Positions 10,801 through 22,946 of a stretch of DNA of 64,000 nucleotides are shown piece by piece. Position 1 is the stretch's first letter. Every line of letters starts with the position of its first letter. The position numbers and the translations under genes are program-made. Source of the DNA: Rhynchospora pubera (taxonomy: Eukaryota; Streptophyta; Magnoliopsida; Poales; Cyperaceae); the NCBI GenBank assembly GCA_028095005.1, contig CM051462.1:235122473-235186472 (forward strand), given 5' to 3'. Below the pieces are notes generated by a model that was given only the letters and a program-made list of their open reading frames with translations, did not search any database and had not been told where the DNA came from.

Positions 10801-13560
10801 GAATGAATCCAGAAATAATTGAAATGCACAAACGATACTAAGAATTGAATCATTTGCAATTTATGTACGTAATTAATATGTATAACCCAATCTTTGGATT
10901 AAAAAAACATAAGAATCATATTCTGGACAGTATAAAGAGTTTAAATGTAGATTATTGTGATCAAATGACTTAGAATAAATCCTGAAACGATTAAAATGCA
11001 CAAACGACTCTCAAAATTGTATTATTTGCAATTTATATGCGTAATTACCTTGTACAATACAATCTTTTTGAATAAATAACATATGAATCATATTCTAGAC
11101 AGTATAAAGAGTTTAAATGTTGATTAAGTGTGATCAAATGACTTAAAAGGAATCAAGATACGATTGAAATGCTCAAACGATTTTTAGAATTTCATTATTT
11201 GCAATTTATATGCGTAATTACCATGTATATTCCCTTCTTTTTGAATAAAAAAGATATGAATCAAATTATAGACAGTATAATGATTTTAAATGTAGATTAT
11301 TGTGATCAAATGACATAGATGAATCAAGAAACGATTCAAATTCTCAAACGTTGCACAGAATTGCATTATTTGCAATTTATACGCATAATTATCGTGTATA
11401 ATCCAATATTTTTTGAATAAATAGCATATGAATCATATTCTGGACAGTAAAAAGAGTTTAAATATAGAATTGTAATCAAATGACTTAGAATGAATCCAGA
11501 AACAATTGAAATGCAAAAACGATGCTCAGAATTCCATTATTTGCACTTTATATGCATAATTACCGAGTATAATCCAATCTTTTTGAATAAATAACATAAG
11601 AACCGTATTCTAGACAATATAAAGAATAATTGTAGATTATTGTGACCAAATGACTTAGAATGTATTCAGAAATGATTTAAATGCTCAAACGATTCTCCGA
11701 GTCGAGTCATTTGCAATTTATATGCGTAATTACTAAATATAATCCTTTTTTTGAATAAATAACATATGAATCAAATTATAGACAGTATAAAGATTTTGAA
11801 TGTAGATTATTGTAATCAAATGACTTATAATGAATGCAGAAACGATTGAAATTCTCAAACGTTGCTCAAAATTGCATTTTCTGCACTTTATATGCGTAAT
11901 TACCATGTGTAATAAAATATTTTTGAATAAATAACATATGAATAATATTATTGATTGTATAAAAAGTTGGAATGTAGATTATTGTAATCAAATGACCTAG
12001 AATGAATCGATAAGCGATTGAAATGCTCAAACGATGCTCAGAATTGCATTATTTTGCTTTTTGCTTGCGTAATTACAGTGTATAATACATTATTTTGAAT
12101 AAATAATATTTGAATCATATTCTTGACAGTATAAATTGTTTAAATGTAGATTATTGGGAACAAATGACATAGAATAAATCCTAGAACGATTGAAATTCTC
12201 AAACGACGCTCAGAATTGCATTATTTGCAATTTATATGTGTAATTACCAAGTATAATCCATTCTTTTTGAATAAATAACATATGAATAAAATTATAGACA
12301 ATATAAAGAGTTTTAATTTAGATTATTGCGATCAAATGACTTAGAATAAATCTTGAAACGATTGAAATGCACAAATGATTCTCAGAATTGCATTATTTGC
12401 AATTTATATGCGTAATTACCATATATAATTCATTCTTTTTATTGTATTCAAATGACTTAGAATGAATCGAGAAACAATTAAAATTCTCAAAAGTTGCTCA
12501 GAATTGCATTATTTGCACTTTACATGCGTAATTATCGTGCATAATCCAATATTTTTGAATAAATAACATATGAATCATATTTTAGACAGTGTAAATAGTT
12601 TAAATGTAGATTATTGCGATCAAATGACTTAGAATGAATCCAGAAATGATTGAAATGTTCAAACGATGCTCAGAATTCCATTATTTGAACTTTTATTTGC
12701 ATAATTACCAAGAATAATCCAATCTGTTTGAATAAATAACACAAGAATCTTATTCTAGATAGTATAAAGCGTTTAAATTAGAATGTTGTGATCAAATGAC
12801 TTAGAATGATTCCAGAAACAATTGAAATACGCAAACGATGCTCATAATGGAATTATTTGCTATTTATATGTGTAATTAACATGTATAATCTTATTTTTTG
12901 GTATAAATAACATGAGAACCATATTTTAGACAATATAAAGAGTTTAAATGTAGATTATAGTGATCAAATAACTTAGAATGAATCCATAAACGATTGAAAT
13001 GCTCAAATGTTGCTCATAATTTTATTATTTGCAATTTATATGCGTAATTATCATGTGTAATATAATCTTTTTGAATAAATAACATATAAATAATATTATT
13101 GACAGTATAAAGAGTTTGAATGTAGATTATTGTGATCAAATGACTTAGAATGAATACAAAAACAATTGAAATGCTCAAACGATGTTCAGAATTACATTAT
13201 TTGAACTTTATATGCATAATTAGCAAGTATAATCCAATATTTTTTAACAAATAACATATGAATCATATTAGAGACGCTATAAAGTGTTTAAATGTAGATT
13301 ATCGTGATTAAATGACTTAGAATGAATAAAAAAACGTTTGAAATGCTCAAACAATGGTAATGATTGCATTATTATATGCGTAGTTACAATGTATAATACA
13401 ATATTTCTGAATAAATAACATATAAACCATATTCTAGACAATATAAAGAGTTTAAATGTAAATTATTGTGATGAAATAACTTAGAATAAATTCAGAAATA
13501 ATTGAAATGCACAAATAATACTCAGAATTACATTATTTGTATTTCATATGTGTAATTATC
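7828..13560. repeat. AT-rich ~170-bp tandem satellite, right array
   Basis: This continues the left array after the LINE, with the same landmark spaced 169-172 bp apart (for example near 7967, 8139, 8310 and 8479). About 33 monomers are present. The last recognisable monomer ends near 13560 with TGTGTAATTATC, after which the sequence changes abruptly. Two monomer flavours alternate irregularly: one with GAATCAAATTATAG and one with GAATCATATTCTAG. No gene is seen inside. Confidence 0.95.
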
Positions 13561-14145
13561 AGACTTTTAAATTTCGCTGTTTAAATGCCGTTATATCGGA
13601 AATATCGGTTTTCCAGTGGAAAACGCACGAACGTTATGGATCTAAGCAGCGAAAATACGGTTGTGGGATATTTCCGAATTTTCAGCGATAAATCCGAAAA
13701 AGTGTTGTTTTTAGCGGAGAAAAAACGGCAGAACCCGCAATCGTATTTTCACGAAAAATGTTGCTTTTAGCAAAGAACACGCCTTTCGACACACGTTCCT
13801 AAAATACTTAAAAATAAAGGTCATTCCAAAGATGAAAATTATTAATTATTCGAAAGATGAAAATTTAAAAAAACGTTTAATACATAGATTTTATTGTTTT
13901 TTAGTCCTAATAAAATAATTGATAATTTTAATAATAAAAATAAGTATTATTAGTATATTAATAATAACAACAATATCATTTAGTATTATAATGTTAATTA
14001 TAATTATTATTATTATTATTTGGAGAAATTATCATATCATTTAGAATTTAATTGGTTCTTTTGATCTGCAAAACTCCTGTTTCGTGGTGGTGCTGGTGGT
14101 GAAGAAGAAGATGATCATCATCGTCGTCGTTTGTCGTCATTATAA
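13561..14145. other. Gene-free stretch after the satellite
   Basis: About 230 bp of less AT-rich sequence (13571-13800) contains only a 61-codon frame with no recognisable product. It is followed by AT-rich low-complexity DNA with ATT/ATA runs. No coding, RNA or mobile-element signal could be recognised. Confidence 0.5.
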
Positions 14146-14283
14146 TTCTGGATGAACCCCAACAAGCACGGCAATGTCCACATCGCTCTTGTTGACCCCT
14201 TGGCATCTTTTCAAGCATTGATCTGTGAGCTCAATACATTTCGTGAAGAGGTCCTTATTAAGCTCGTCAAACCGATCACGAGT
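14146..14283 (-). pseudogene. HSP70 fragment (relic)
   Basis: Translation of the minus strand from 14283 gives about 46 residues beginning TRDRFDELNKDLFTKC and including KSDVDIAVLVG. This matches the segment of HSP70 chaperones just before the conserved VLVGGSTRIP motif, where the family reads [T/S]RARFEELN...VVLVGG. Just upstream in the same frame is a stop codon. Downstream the second glycine and the TRIP motif are missing, and two stops follow within a few codons. No other HSP70 segment is visible nearby. It is therefore a short non-functional remnant, perhaps carried in by a transposon or left by a degraded gene copy. Confidence 0.7.
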
Positions 14284-15533
14284 TCATGACTATGCTTACA
14301 AGAAAAATTAATCCTCAAAATCTTAAACCCTTCAAAGATATAAATCTAAAAAGTACACCTTTAATCAGCTTTTTTTTGTCAAAAAACCATTCATCGCCTT
14401 TTTCTCTAAAAAAATAAATAAATAAATTAAGGCATGATTCCATGTTTATGATATTCAGCAATTTATGTCCCTCGTATGTCCAATTCCCTTTTGAAAATAT
14501 TTATGATTTTTTATGGCTAATCAATAGCTTTAAAAAAATTAACGGTACTTAAAAAAAAATTTCTTTGTCTTGACTTTACAAGGGAGATACATGCCCTCAA
14601 ATCTCTACTTCTCTACTACTTATAAATGCACGGGCCGTAGAGGTATTATATGTTAAGTCTAGCATGTAAACAAATATTTCTGCCATTTGATCGATTTGAT
14701 ATGTGGTCAGATATTAATCGCCATATGAAATAACAATATATTTTAATTTTCCATCTAATAAAGAAACAAATTAAATAATAAATCTATTTGTATCGATGCT
14801 AGACTAAGCAATATTTTTTATTATCTAATATTATTTTGTTTCTTTATTTACCCACATATGAGGACATCTTAAGCTAGTACAGATAAAGCAACAACCAGCA
14901 AGTAATAAGCACAAATTACATACATATATGTTCATATCCATGTTTTAATTACTCATATTAAATTGGAAGAATTTCTGATTTAGTCATAAAAAATCGCAAT
15001 TAAACAAAAACCCACTCATGAATATTTGCTCAATAGCTTGTAATTGCTAACGAATATTTGTTGTGATATTAATACAGCGTTAAATAACATTGAAGTGGAA
15101 GACGACCAATTTCATTTCCAAATTTTTCAGCTGTAATTTCCCAATTTACACAATTTTTCATTAAAGCATCGCGCGATGAGGGTGTGTTATGGCTGATATG
15201 TAATTTTTATATGGACTAGAATTATGATGGTAAAATATTTGAATAAATATCAAACTATCTTACAAATTCGATCAATTTTTGTTTTTTTCAATTACCGATA
15301 ATCTATAATTCAATACCAATAAAATTGAATACTATCTTATAAAAATTCGAAATCATATAAAAATTTTAGCAACGACTACACAAAAACATTAAATTCATTG
15401 AAACCCAACCCGTACCCGACCCGTTTAGTTAATTGAACCATATAAGAATTATGATTTGGTGAATGAACTAGCATTAGATTGTTTGAATTTATTGTGATGC
15501 TTTTTTTTAGAATTTATGAACTATTTGTTTCTT
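14284..15533. other. Gene-free AT-rich intergenic DNA
   Basis: This stretch is AT-rich with homopolymer runs and no open frame of note. I see no RNA gene, inverted repeat or transposon end that I can support. Confidence 0.5.
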
Positions 15534-16244
15534 AGAATCAGACATATAGGACGTCAAACATCGATCATTAAAAATTCCAAGGGCCGATTACGATTTCTTT
15601 GTTAGAACTTTGAACGTCTAATTTTATGTTTTTTAGAATTTCCAAGCAAATATTAAAAGTTGTATAAAATAGCAGAACGATTTCAGCGGCCATTATCGGC
15701 GGGGTGAAAGTCGCCTCTCGGAAAAACACATACCCGACGAATTGTTCAAGATTTGGGGAGTTAGAAACAGCCCCAAGATCTGGGCCGTTCACTCCTCTTG
15801 TGAAGGCGCATCCCAAGTCCAAAAACTCAGGGCACCCACTCCTAAATGTTTGCTCTGTAATTCCAAGGAGAGTAGTAACCAACTCCAAGTCCCGTGGGAT
15901 ATAACTCCAAAATTGTAGATTTCTGTGAAGTAAGAATCTTCAGCTCTCCATAGACATTAGGCCTTTGACCGAAATATGGATCAGAATATTTGGAGTAATG
16001 CTAGAATCAGACATATAGAATGTCAAACGTCGATCATTAAGAATTCAAAGGGCCGATTATGATTTCTTTGTTAGAACTCTGAACATCCAAATTTTTTTTT
16101 TAATTTCCAAGCAAATAGTAAAATTTATAAAAAATAGCATAACGATTTCAATGGCCGTCATTGGTGGGGAGAAAGTTGCCTCTTAGAAAAACGCATACCT
16201 GATAAATTGCTCAAGATTTGGGGAGCTAGAAATAGCTCCAAGAT
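15534..16244. repeat. ~469-bp tandem repeat, copy 1 and first half of copy 2
   Basis: The phrase AGAATCAGACATATAG followed by TCAAAC(A/G)TCGATCATTAA occurs at 15534 and again at 16003. The repeat period is therefore 469 bp, with clear similarity along the unit. Copy 2 is interrupted at 16244 by a nested transposon block and resumes at 33221. A 106-codon minus-strand frame lies inside copy 1 but resembles no known protein and is not kept in copy 2. The unit may be part of an old mobile element; its identity is unknown. Confidence 0.85.
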
Positions 16245-17616
16245 TGTTAGAAAGTGCTCAATTTTTTTTTAGTTACTAATTAACTTAATTAAACATCAAA
16301 CAACAAGGATCTTGCCAAGCAATCAACACACAAACATCCACAAGAGAGAAAGGTAGGTGAAATTGTACATCTCGCGGAATTGTATCCACGAAGCTCGACC
16401 ATGGCATGGGAATCAATGACATGCCTTCTCCACCGCCTCCATCAAGTCTAGTCGCTGGCCTTGAGTCCACAAAGTAGGATTAATTACGTTCTACAATGTA
16501 CGTGCTAGCATACCCAAAGAACAAACCTAATCCTCGTGACTTTCTCTCTTCCTGCAACTAACCAATTAATTTAGATGAGAGAAAGGAGCTCAACACATGA
16601 GCAAATAAGAGAGAAATGGAGGGAAAGTGGTGGCCTCAAGAGGGCAAGAGAGAGGAAAGAGAAGGATTAGAGCAAGGAGTTTCCAAGAGGGTCCTTTTAT
16701 AGAGCTCAAACCTAGGGAACAAGTTTCCTAAAATTACACATCATGCCACTCTTACCTACCACCTAGGGCCGGCCTAGATATGGGCCTATATGAGCCACTT
16801 CACTCATTCCATTGGACCTCTAATTCTATTAATTAAAGCCTCTCAAGTTTGTTCTTTAATTGGACTATTTATTTGCTATTATACAACGACCCAATTAATT
16901 AATATAATCATTTATATTAATATGTGTTGAACTAAATTAATTATTAACTTATTAATAATTATTTTAGGATTAGTTAATGCATTAATTTATTTTCACAATA
17001 CTTATTGTTGCGAAAAAATAAATTATGCACCGTGTGATTAAAGTCCTACTTGTGTGACCCTTTGAGAATTTATGCTATGTTGGACGTGGAAAATAAATCG
17101 CTATTTATTTTCAATAATCATAGGCGGTATCTAGCAACACACTATGATCCCAATTAATTTCCATAATGTACTGCTACAATATCTCAATCCTGCATAAGAA
17201 ATAAAAGTATTTCCTTGTCTGATTCTTATATCACATGATATTATTGTATAATCCAAGATAAGAATGTGTCGTTCTTGCAGATTATTCATTTCTTGATCTA
17301 GAGTTGATTGTACAAATTGGCTAAACAATCCAACTCTATCAAGGGGCCCAAATCGATATCATCACTCACGGTATACTAATGATGGACATACAATTTTCTT
17401 GATGAACAACCTTTCCCCGCACAATTCAAGATAACATAAATAAAGTTCGTATAGCAGCCCTTATCAGGAATCAACGATAGATGATATTAATAGAACCTAT
17501 CCTCATGTGGAAATATTGAACCATCTCAAACTTAGAATCAAACTCATATGAAATAAACAACGATACATAACACAATCCATATGTTTATTTCATTGGGTCA
17601 AGTCTTGTGTGTTAGA
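16245..17616 (+). repeat. Left LTR-like arm of the palindromic element
   Basis: This arm is similar, by eye roughly 80-85% over the best blocks, to the reverse complement of 31691-32880. Shared phrases include GGATTTATGCTATGTTGGAC-like and GGCGGTATCTAGCAACAC-like blocks (near 17070-17145). It begins TGTTAG but lacks most of the ~310-bp outer segment that the right arm retains. It ends where a second TGTTAGAG start occurs at 17617. Confidence 0.75.
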
Positions 17617-18127
17617 GATATGTCCTAGAAGCCAATCATATATGGTTACTTCTGTGGTTTTATGTTATTGATGATTTTATATCATTTGTTCCTTGATTTA
17701 TTTGTTGACAGATCATTCAGGCTGAGGATCTGAATTATAGATCTCTGTAATTCATTTAGTAGTAAATGACAACAATAAATCTAAAAGGTCCATAATCTTG
17801 ATAATTAACAAGGAACATTAATTATCAACAAGATTAGTATGCTAAGTGATGATTAAGTTCTATAAATCATAGGTTAAGAGTAACCAACTTAATTGCATAT
17901 GTTTATGTTAGTTGAATATAGTACATGACATGACCCAACAAAAAAAAATATATGGATTGTGTTATGTGTCATTATTTATTTCATTATGATTTTGGTTCTA
18001 AGTTTGAGATGTTTATCTTTTACACATGAGGATAGGTTCAATAAATATCGTCTAACACTGATTCCCGACAAGGACTGCTATACGGACTTTATTTATGTTC
18101 TCTTGAATTGTGCGGGGAAAAACTAAT
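17617..18127. repeat. Centre of the palindromic element
   Basis: It starts TGTTAGAGATATGTCC. Its first ~310 bp match the reverse complement of the right end of the element (33215 back to about 32880). Its last ~200 bp (about 17925-18127) are the reverse complement of about 17410-17616. The two copies of that block (near 17410 and 18120) both contain the GTGCGGGGAAA / TTTCCCCGCAC core, in opposite orientation. The nested gypsy element is inserted at the end of this segment. Confidence 0.7.
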
Positions 18128-19489
18128 TGATGTACGGTTTCCGTACTTGATTTTCAGCCAGAATAAACCCCAAATTTCGTTCAAATTACTTGTGTTTTTA
18201 CTCATTTTCCTTTAAATTGTGCTAATCTTAGATGTAGGAAAGTTTAGCCGTAGCCCGGCAAGTTTTTTATACAGGTTCATCACACTTTGGCACGAAAAAA
18301 GGAGAAAATCGACTAAGTTGCACAGATCCAGCAAGTTGGAACGGGCCGCCCCAATCACAGGACGGGTCGTCCCACCTCAGTGCAGACGCAGGCAGAGGGA
18401 ATCCAAACGATGCATTCAATCCATGCTGGGACGGGCCGCCCCATGTTCAGACCAGGCCGTCCCAGTCCACAACCAGGCCAGAGAGCTATTTCGAGATTGC
18501 CAAATATAGAGTGCCTGATTTGGTGAGGCGGTTTCTTCAGTTTCCACCGCCTTTCTGAGCCACCATGCCACGTTTTGGGACTTCCCAAGAAGCCTATATA
18601 AGCTCTGTCCTGGCTCCAAGTCAGGGGGAGTCGAAATTTGCTAAGTTTGGAGAGCCAGAAGGGAGCAAGGCAACCACCCTGTCGAGACGGCCATCCACCA
18701 GCCTGAGACGCACCGTCCCACCATCAGGACGGGCCGCCCCAGACAGGACAGAGCTTAGGAGATAGACGATTTTCGAGCACATCTTGTTGTAACTTGGTTT
18801 TTCCTTTTTCTTTGTGTTTTTGTATGATGAAACCTGCTTTTTCTTGCATGGAGTAGTTTAGTTTAGGGGCTATGGTTCGATAACTTTTCTTTTAGTTGTT
18901 TGTTTTGTTTGAATACTTGATTAGTTGCTAAGTTAAGTTGCGTTCTTGATTTCTGAAATTTGATTCTATCTTTTTGTTGCAAATTGTTAATGTTAGATTT
19001 GGCTAATGAGTTAAACAAAGGCCTAGTTTAATTGTCAAAACAAAGTCTATCTGCAATAACAAGTAAACACCTAGATCACTTAGGTAGGCGATATCTGAAA
19101 GGATTAAACCAAACTTTAAGAAATTAGAGTTTTACTCAATAAATCGAGAGATTGAGAGTTTACCAAGACCCAGAAATCAGTTAGAAACATCTAAACCAAG
19201 AAGTTTTTAGGAGTTTTTAGGATTTGTCAAACAGAACCCCACAACTTGACCTGAACGAGAGTTAGAGCACAAGTCTGTAGGTTAGATTTGATACAATCCA
19301 CGTAAAAACACTCAGCAAATAATTAAGTAGGATGACAAGACAAACATCGGATGGTTGGAACGGCCCATCCCAAAGTCAGGACGGACCGCCCGAGAGGGGG
19401 CGTCCTGGCCTAGAACGGACAGCTCCAACCATCTGACAGGGTTAGGACGGCCCGTTCCAGAGATGGAACGGTCCGTCCCAGCCTTGACA
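18128..19489 (+). repeat. 5' LTR, 3' end deleted
   Basis: It is nearly identical to 30022-31392. After GCCTTGACA (19489) the match ends: the 3' LTR continues for about 300 bp more, while this copy passes straight into leader sequence. The deletion removed the LTR end and the primer binding site, and no tRNA-complementary site is recognisable before gag. It has a TATA-like TATATAAGC (near 18595) and a short indel near 19200. Confidence 0.88.
18132..18146. promoter_or_regulatory. Perfect short inverted repeat at LTR start
   Basis: GTACGG-TTT-CCGTAC lies four bases inside the LTR terminus and is repeated in the 3' LTR at 30026-30040. The ACGG/CCGT arms resemble half sites of the palindrome scattered through the element. 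A role in integrase or host-factor binding would be speculative. Confidence 0.5.
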
Positions 19490-19670
19490 ACAATCGAGCC
19501 CATCTTCATCTGGAACGGCCCGCTCCATTTTAGGACGCACCGCCCCAGGTTTAGCTGAACTCACAAAGGAGGGGGAAGGCTCTCTGATTCAACCGTTTCG
19601 CCAGTTTTACCAGCGCAACCGCAGAAATCCAGAGAGAACTCAACCACCTTTGACACCATCCGAAGAAAAC

Positions 19671-22600
19671 ATGGCAGACCATTTGAATGGCAATGGGGGA
19701 AGACCTGAGGAGACTCCCGTCCAGCGAGCCCTTAGAGAAGCCCTTGAAGCAGCAAGGGAAGCCGAGGCCAATCGACCTCTCCGAGAGATCAGTGCACCAA
19801 CAGCGACTAATGTCCGACTTGGAGTTAGACCACCAAAGGCTGAGCGAACCCGTGACTTTTACTACAACCCAATCTTGATTGCTTTGATCAAGGACTCAGC
19901 TTTCGGTGGAGCCCCCAACGAAGATGCTAATCGCCATTTGCAAAGCTTCCTGCGCAACTGCACAACCCTTGTCCCTGAAGACGTGGATCCTGAAATAATC
20001 CGCTTAACTCTCTTTCCTTTCTCTCTTAGGGGCAAGGCTGAAGATTGGCTTAACAGTTTCAATGATGCACCATTTGATTCTTGGGAAAACTTGACCAAAG
20101 CCTTTTTAGATAGGTTTTATCCTAGGGTAAAAACAACTAAATTGGTTAGGGAATTGTTAACCTTTCAACAAGAGCCAGATGAAAACCTGTTTGAGGCATG
20201 GGAAAGATTCAAAGACCTGCAGAGAATGTGTCCACACCATGATGTACCTGAAAATAGGCTTATTGTCAGTTTCTATGATGGTTTGGATGATATGACTCGT
20301 CAGAATATTAATTCAACTGCAGGTGGATCATTCCTTGAGATGGGTTGCAGAGAAGCGAAGGCTTTACTTGAGAACATGGCCAGGTCTCAAACCAACTGGT
20401 CAGTTAGAGCTCAGAAGAAAGGAGGACTTCTGGAAGTGGACAAGGACACCCACATGCAATCACAGCTGGATTCTTTAACCGTAATGATCAAAAATCTCAA
20501 CAAGAAACCTGCTGAGGTGGTGTCTAAGTGTCAGTTTTGCGAGGAAGAAGGGCATACGGCCAAGGCTTGCCACTTGGTTGAGAGAGAAGAGAAGACAGGA
20601 GAGGTGAATGCACTCATGAATCCTCCTTCCTTTTTTCCGCCAACCAACAACTATGCTTATCGCGACAAGAGAAACCACCCAGGCCTCTCTTATTCAAATC
20701 CAAATGGAGCTGCTAACCCCAGCCAAGCCGGACCACCAAGGAACCAACAACGCCCTCAAGAGACACTCACGCAGCCCATGGTTGAGAAATTCATGCAGAG
20801 TCAAGGAATCTTCAATCATGCAGTCCATCGGGAGTTGGAGAAGATCAGGGAAGACATGGGGGCTTTTCTTCAAAGATTCGACGAAAGGTTGTCTCAATCT
20901 AGCGCCGGAGCTCTCACCAAACCAGGTATGTTCCCCAGCCAACCTGAGCCAAACCCTAGGGAGGATGTGAAGAGCGTTTCGCATCAATTGAGAAGTGGAA
21001 CAAGGTACGACGGGCCTGAAATGCCCTCAGACTCTCCTCCAGGACTATCTGGAACGGACCGCCCCATTCTGGGACGGCCCGCCCCACCTCAGGACGGAGT
21101 GGAATCTGATCAGGCGGACCAGCCCAGCACTGAGACAGACACTGGAACGAGCCCACCAGCAGCAGAGCGAGATGATGGAACGGACCGCCCCAACCCAGGA
21201 CGGACCGTCCCAAACACCTCGATTGCCACAAACAGGCAAGTCCCGAGGGCCATCTCTCCTTCCAACAGTGCTATTGAGGTTCCATATCCGCAGAGACTCG
21301 CCAAGGCCAGGAAGGACAGGGCATACAAGAAGTTTCTGGACATTTTACGACAGATCAAGATCTCAATTCCCTTCACTGATCTCCTAACCAGAATGCCGTC
21401 TTATGCTAAATTCTTGAAGGACCTCCTTTCCAACAAGAAAAACCTGGAGGAGTGCGGGACCATGGCCTTGACCGGAGAATGCAGCGCCCTGATCACAAAG
21501 AAGATGTCGGTCAAAATGAAGGATCCAGGCAAGTTCACGATCCCATGTAAAATCGGGAATGCAGAAGAGAAGAAAGCCTTGCTGGATCTCGGAGCAAGCG
21601 TTAGTCTCATCCCCGAGATAGTCTATAATCAAATAGGAATGGGGGAGCTGAGCCCGACCCGCATGACTCTGAAGCTTGCTGATGGATCAATTAGACTGCC
21701 ATTGGGAATAGCAATCGACGTGCCAGTCCAAGTTGGCGATTTGATTGTACCTTGTGACTTTGTGGTTGTGGACATGGAAGAGGATCCAGATGTTCCAGTC
21801 ATCCTCGGTCGCCCCTTCCTCACCACAGCTGGAGTTTTCATCAACTGCAAGACCGGTAAGATGATCCTAGAGGTTGGAGATGAAAAAGTGGAGTTTGATG
21901 TAGAGAAAGCCATGAAGATGCCTGACCATATTGACTCAATCTTTATGGTGGAATCATTGGAAGCCATTGTTGAAGAATCCTTCAACACACGTATTGTTCA
22001 GGCATACCATTCCTTCTCGGCCAGACCTGAAGAGGAGGAGGCAGACCTAATATTCAACGAAATTCTCCAAATGGTTGAATACTTGGCTGCCAGAGAGGAA
22101 CAGAACAGACCACCCCAGATCAAGGCAGATCAAGCCATCATGCAGCTGCGATCTCCAGCTAAAATCCAACAAATTCTCAGCCTGGAAACAAATCAAGGCG
22201 GACCGCCCCAGGTTGGAACGGCCCGCCCCGATTCAGATGATGCGAAATCTAGGCCAGAACTGAAAGCCCTGCCAGACAACCTCAGGTATGAATTCTTGGG
22301 CCCAGATCATACCTTTCCTGTTATTGTTAATGCCAATCTTGATGCAGATCAAACAGCAAAGCTACTAAAAGAACTGAGAATCCATCAGAAAGCAATCGGA
22401 TACTCGATTGAGGATCTAAAGGGTATCGATCCCTCGATTTGCACCCATCGGATCCTACTTGAAGAGGACTCCAAGCCAACTGTGGAGCATCAAAGGAGAC
22501 TCAACCCGAACATGAGCGAAGTTGTGAGGAAAGAAATCCATAAACTTCTAGAGGCAAGGATCATTTACCCCATCTCAGACAGCAAATGGGTTAGTCCTAT

Positions 22601-22946
22601 TCATGTTGTTCCAAAGAAGGGAGGCACAACCGTGATAAAGAATGACGAAGGCCAGCTGATCCAAACAAGAATCGTCACAGGATGGAGAATGTGTGTGGAC
22701 TATCGCAAGCTGAATGCAGCTACCCGAAAGGATCACTTTCCTTTGCCATTTGTTGACCAGCTACTCGAACGCCTGGCTAAGCATTCTTTCTTTTGTTATC
22801 TAGATGGTTATTCTGGTTTCTTTCAAATACCAATTCACCCCCTAGACCAGGAAAAAACGACCTTTACATGCCCATATGGGACCTATGCATATCGTAGGAT
22901 GCCATTTGGTTTGTGTAATGCACCACAACCTTTCAAAGAGCCATGA
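19671..22946 (+). pseudogene. gag-protease-RT (5' part of polyprotein)
   Basis: ATG 19671 lies in the context AAACATGGC. The gag domain (first ~250 residues) includes LFPFSLRGKAEDWLNS and ENLFEAWERFKDLQRMCP. A CCHC knuckle, CQFCEEEGHTAKAC, follows near residue 290. The aspartic protease region has ALLDLGASVSLIP and ends with VPVILGRPFLTTAG. The RT begins with KWVSPIHVVPKKGG and reaches YLDGYSGFFQIPIHP and RRMPFGLCNAP. There the frame shifts by a single-base loss near 22925 and a stop follows at 22944-22946. Three clusters of the palindromic motif lie inside the coding region in a constant frame. The product would be truncated before the catalytic DD pair, so it is non-functional. Confidence 0.9.

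Noticed and set aside
13585..13770. 61-codon frame right after the satellite
   Set aside because: Short, no recognisable domain and no splice partner.
15568..15888. 106-codon minus-strand frame in the 469-bp repeat
   Set aside because: Not kept open in the second copy of the repeat and matches no family I know.
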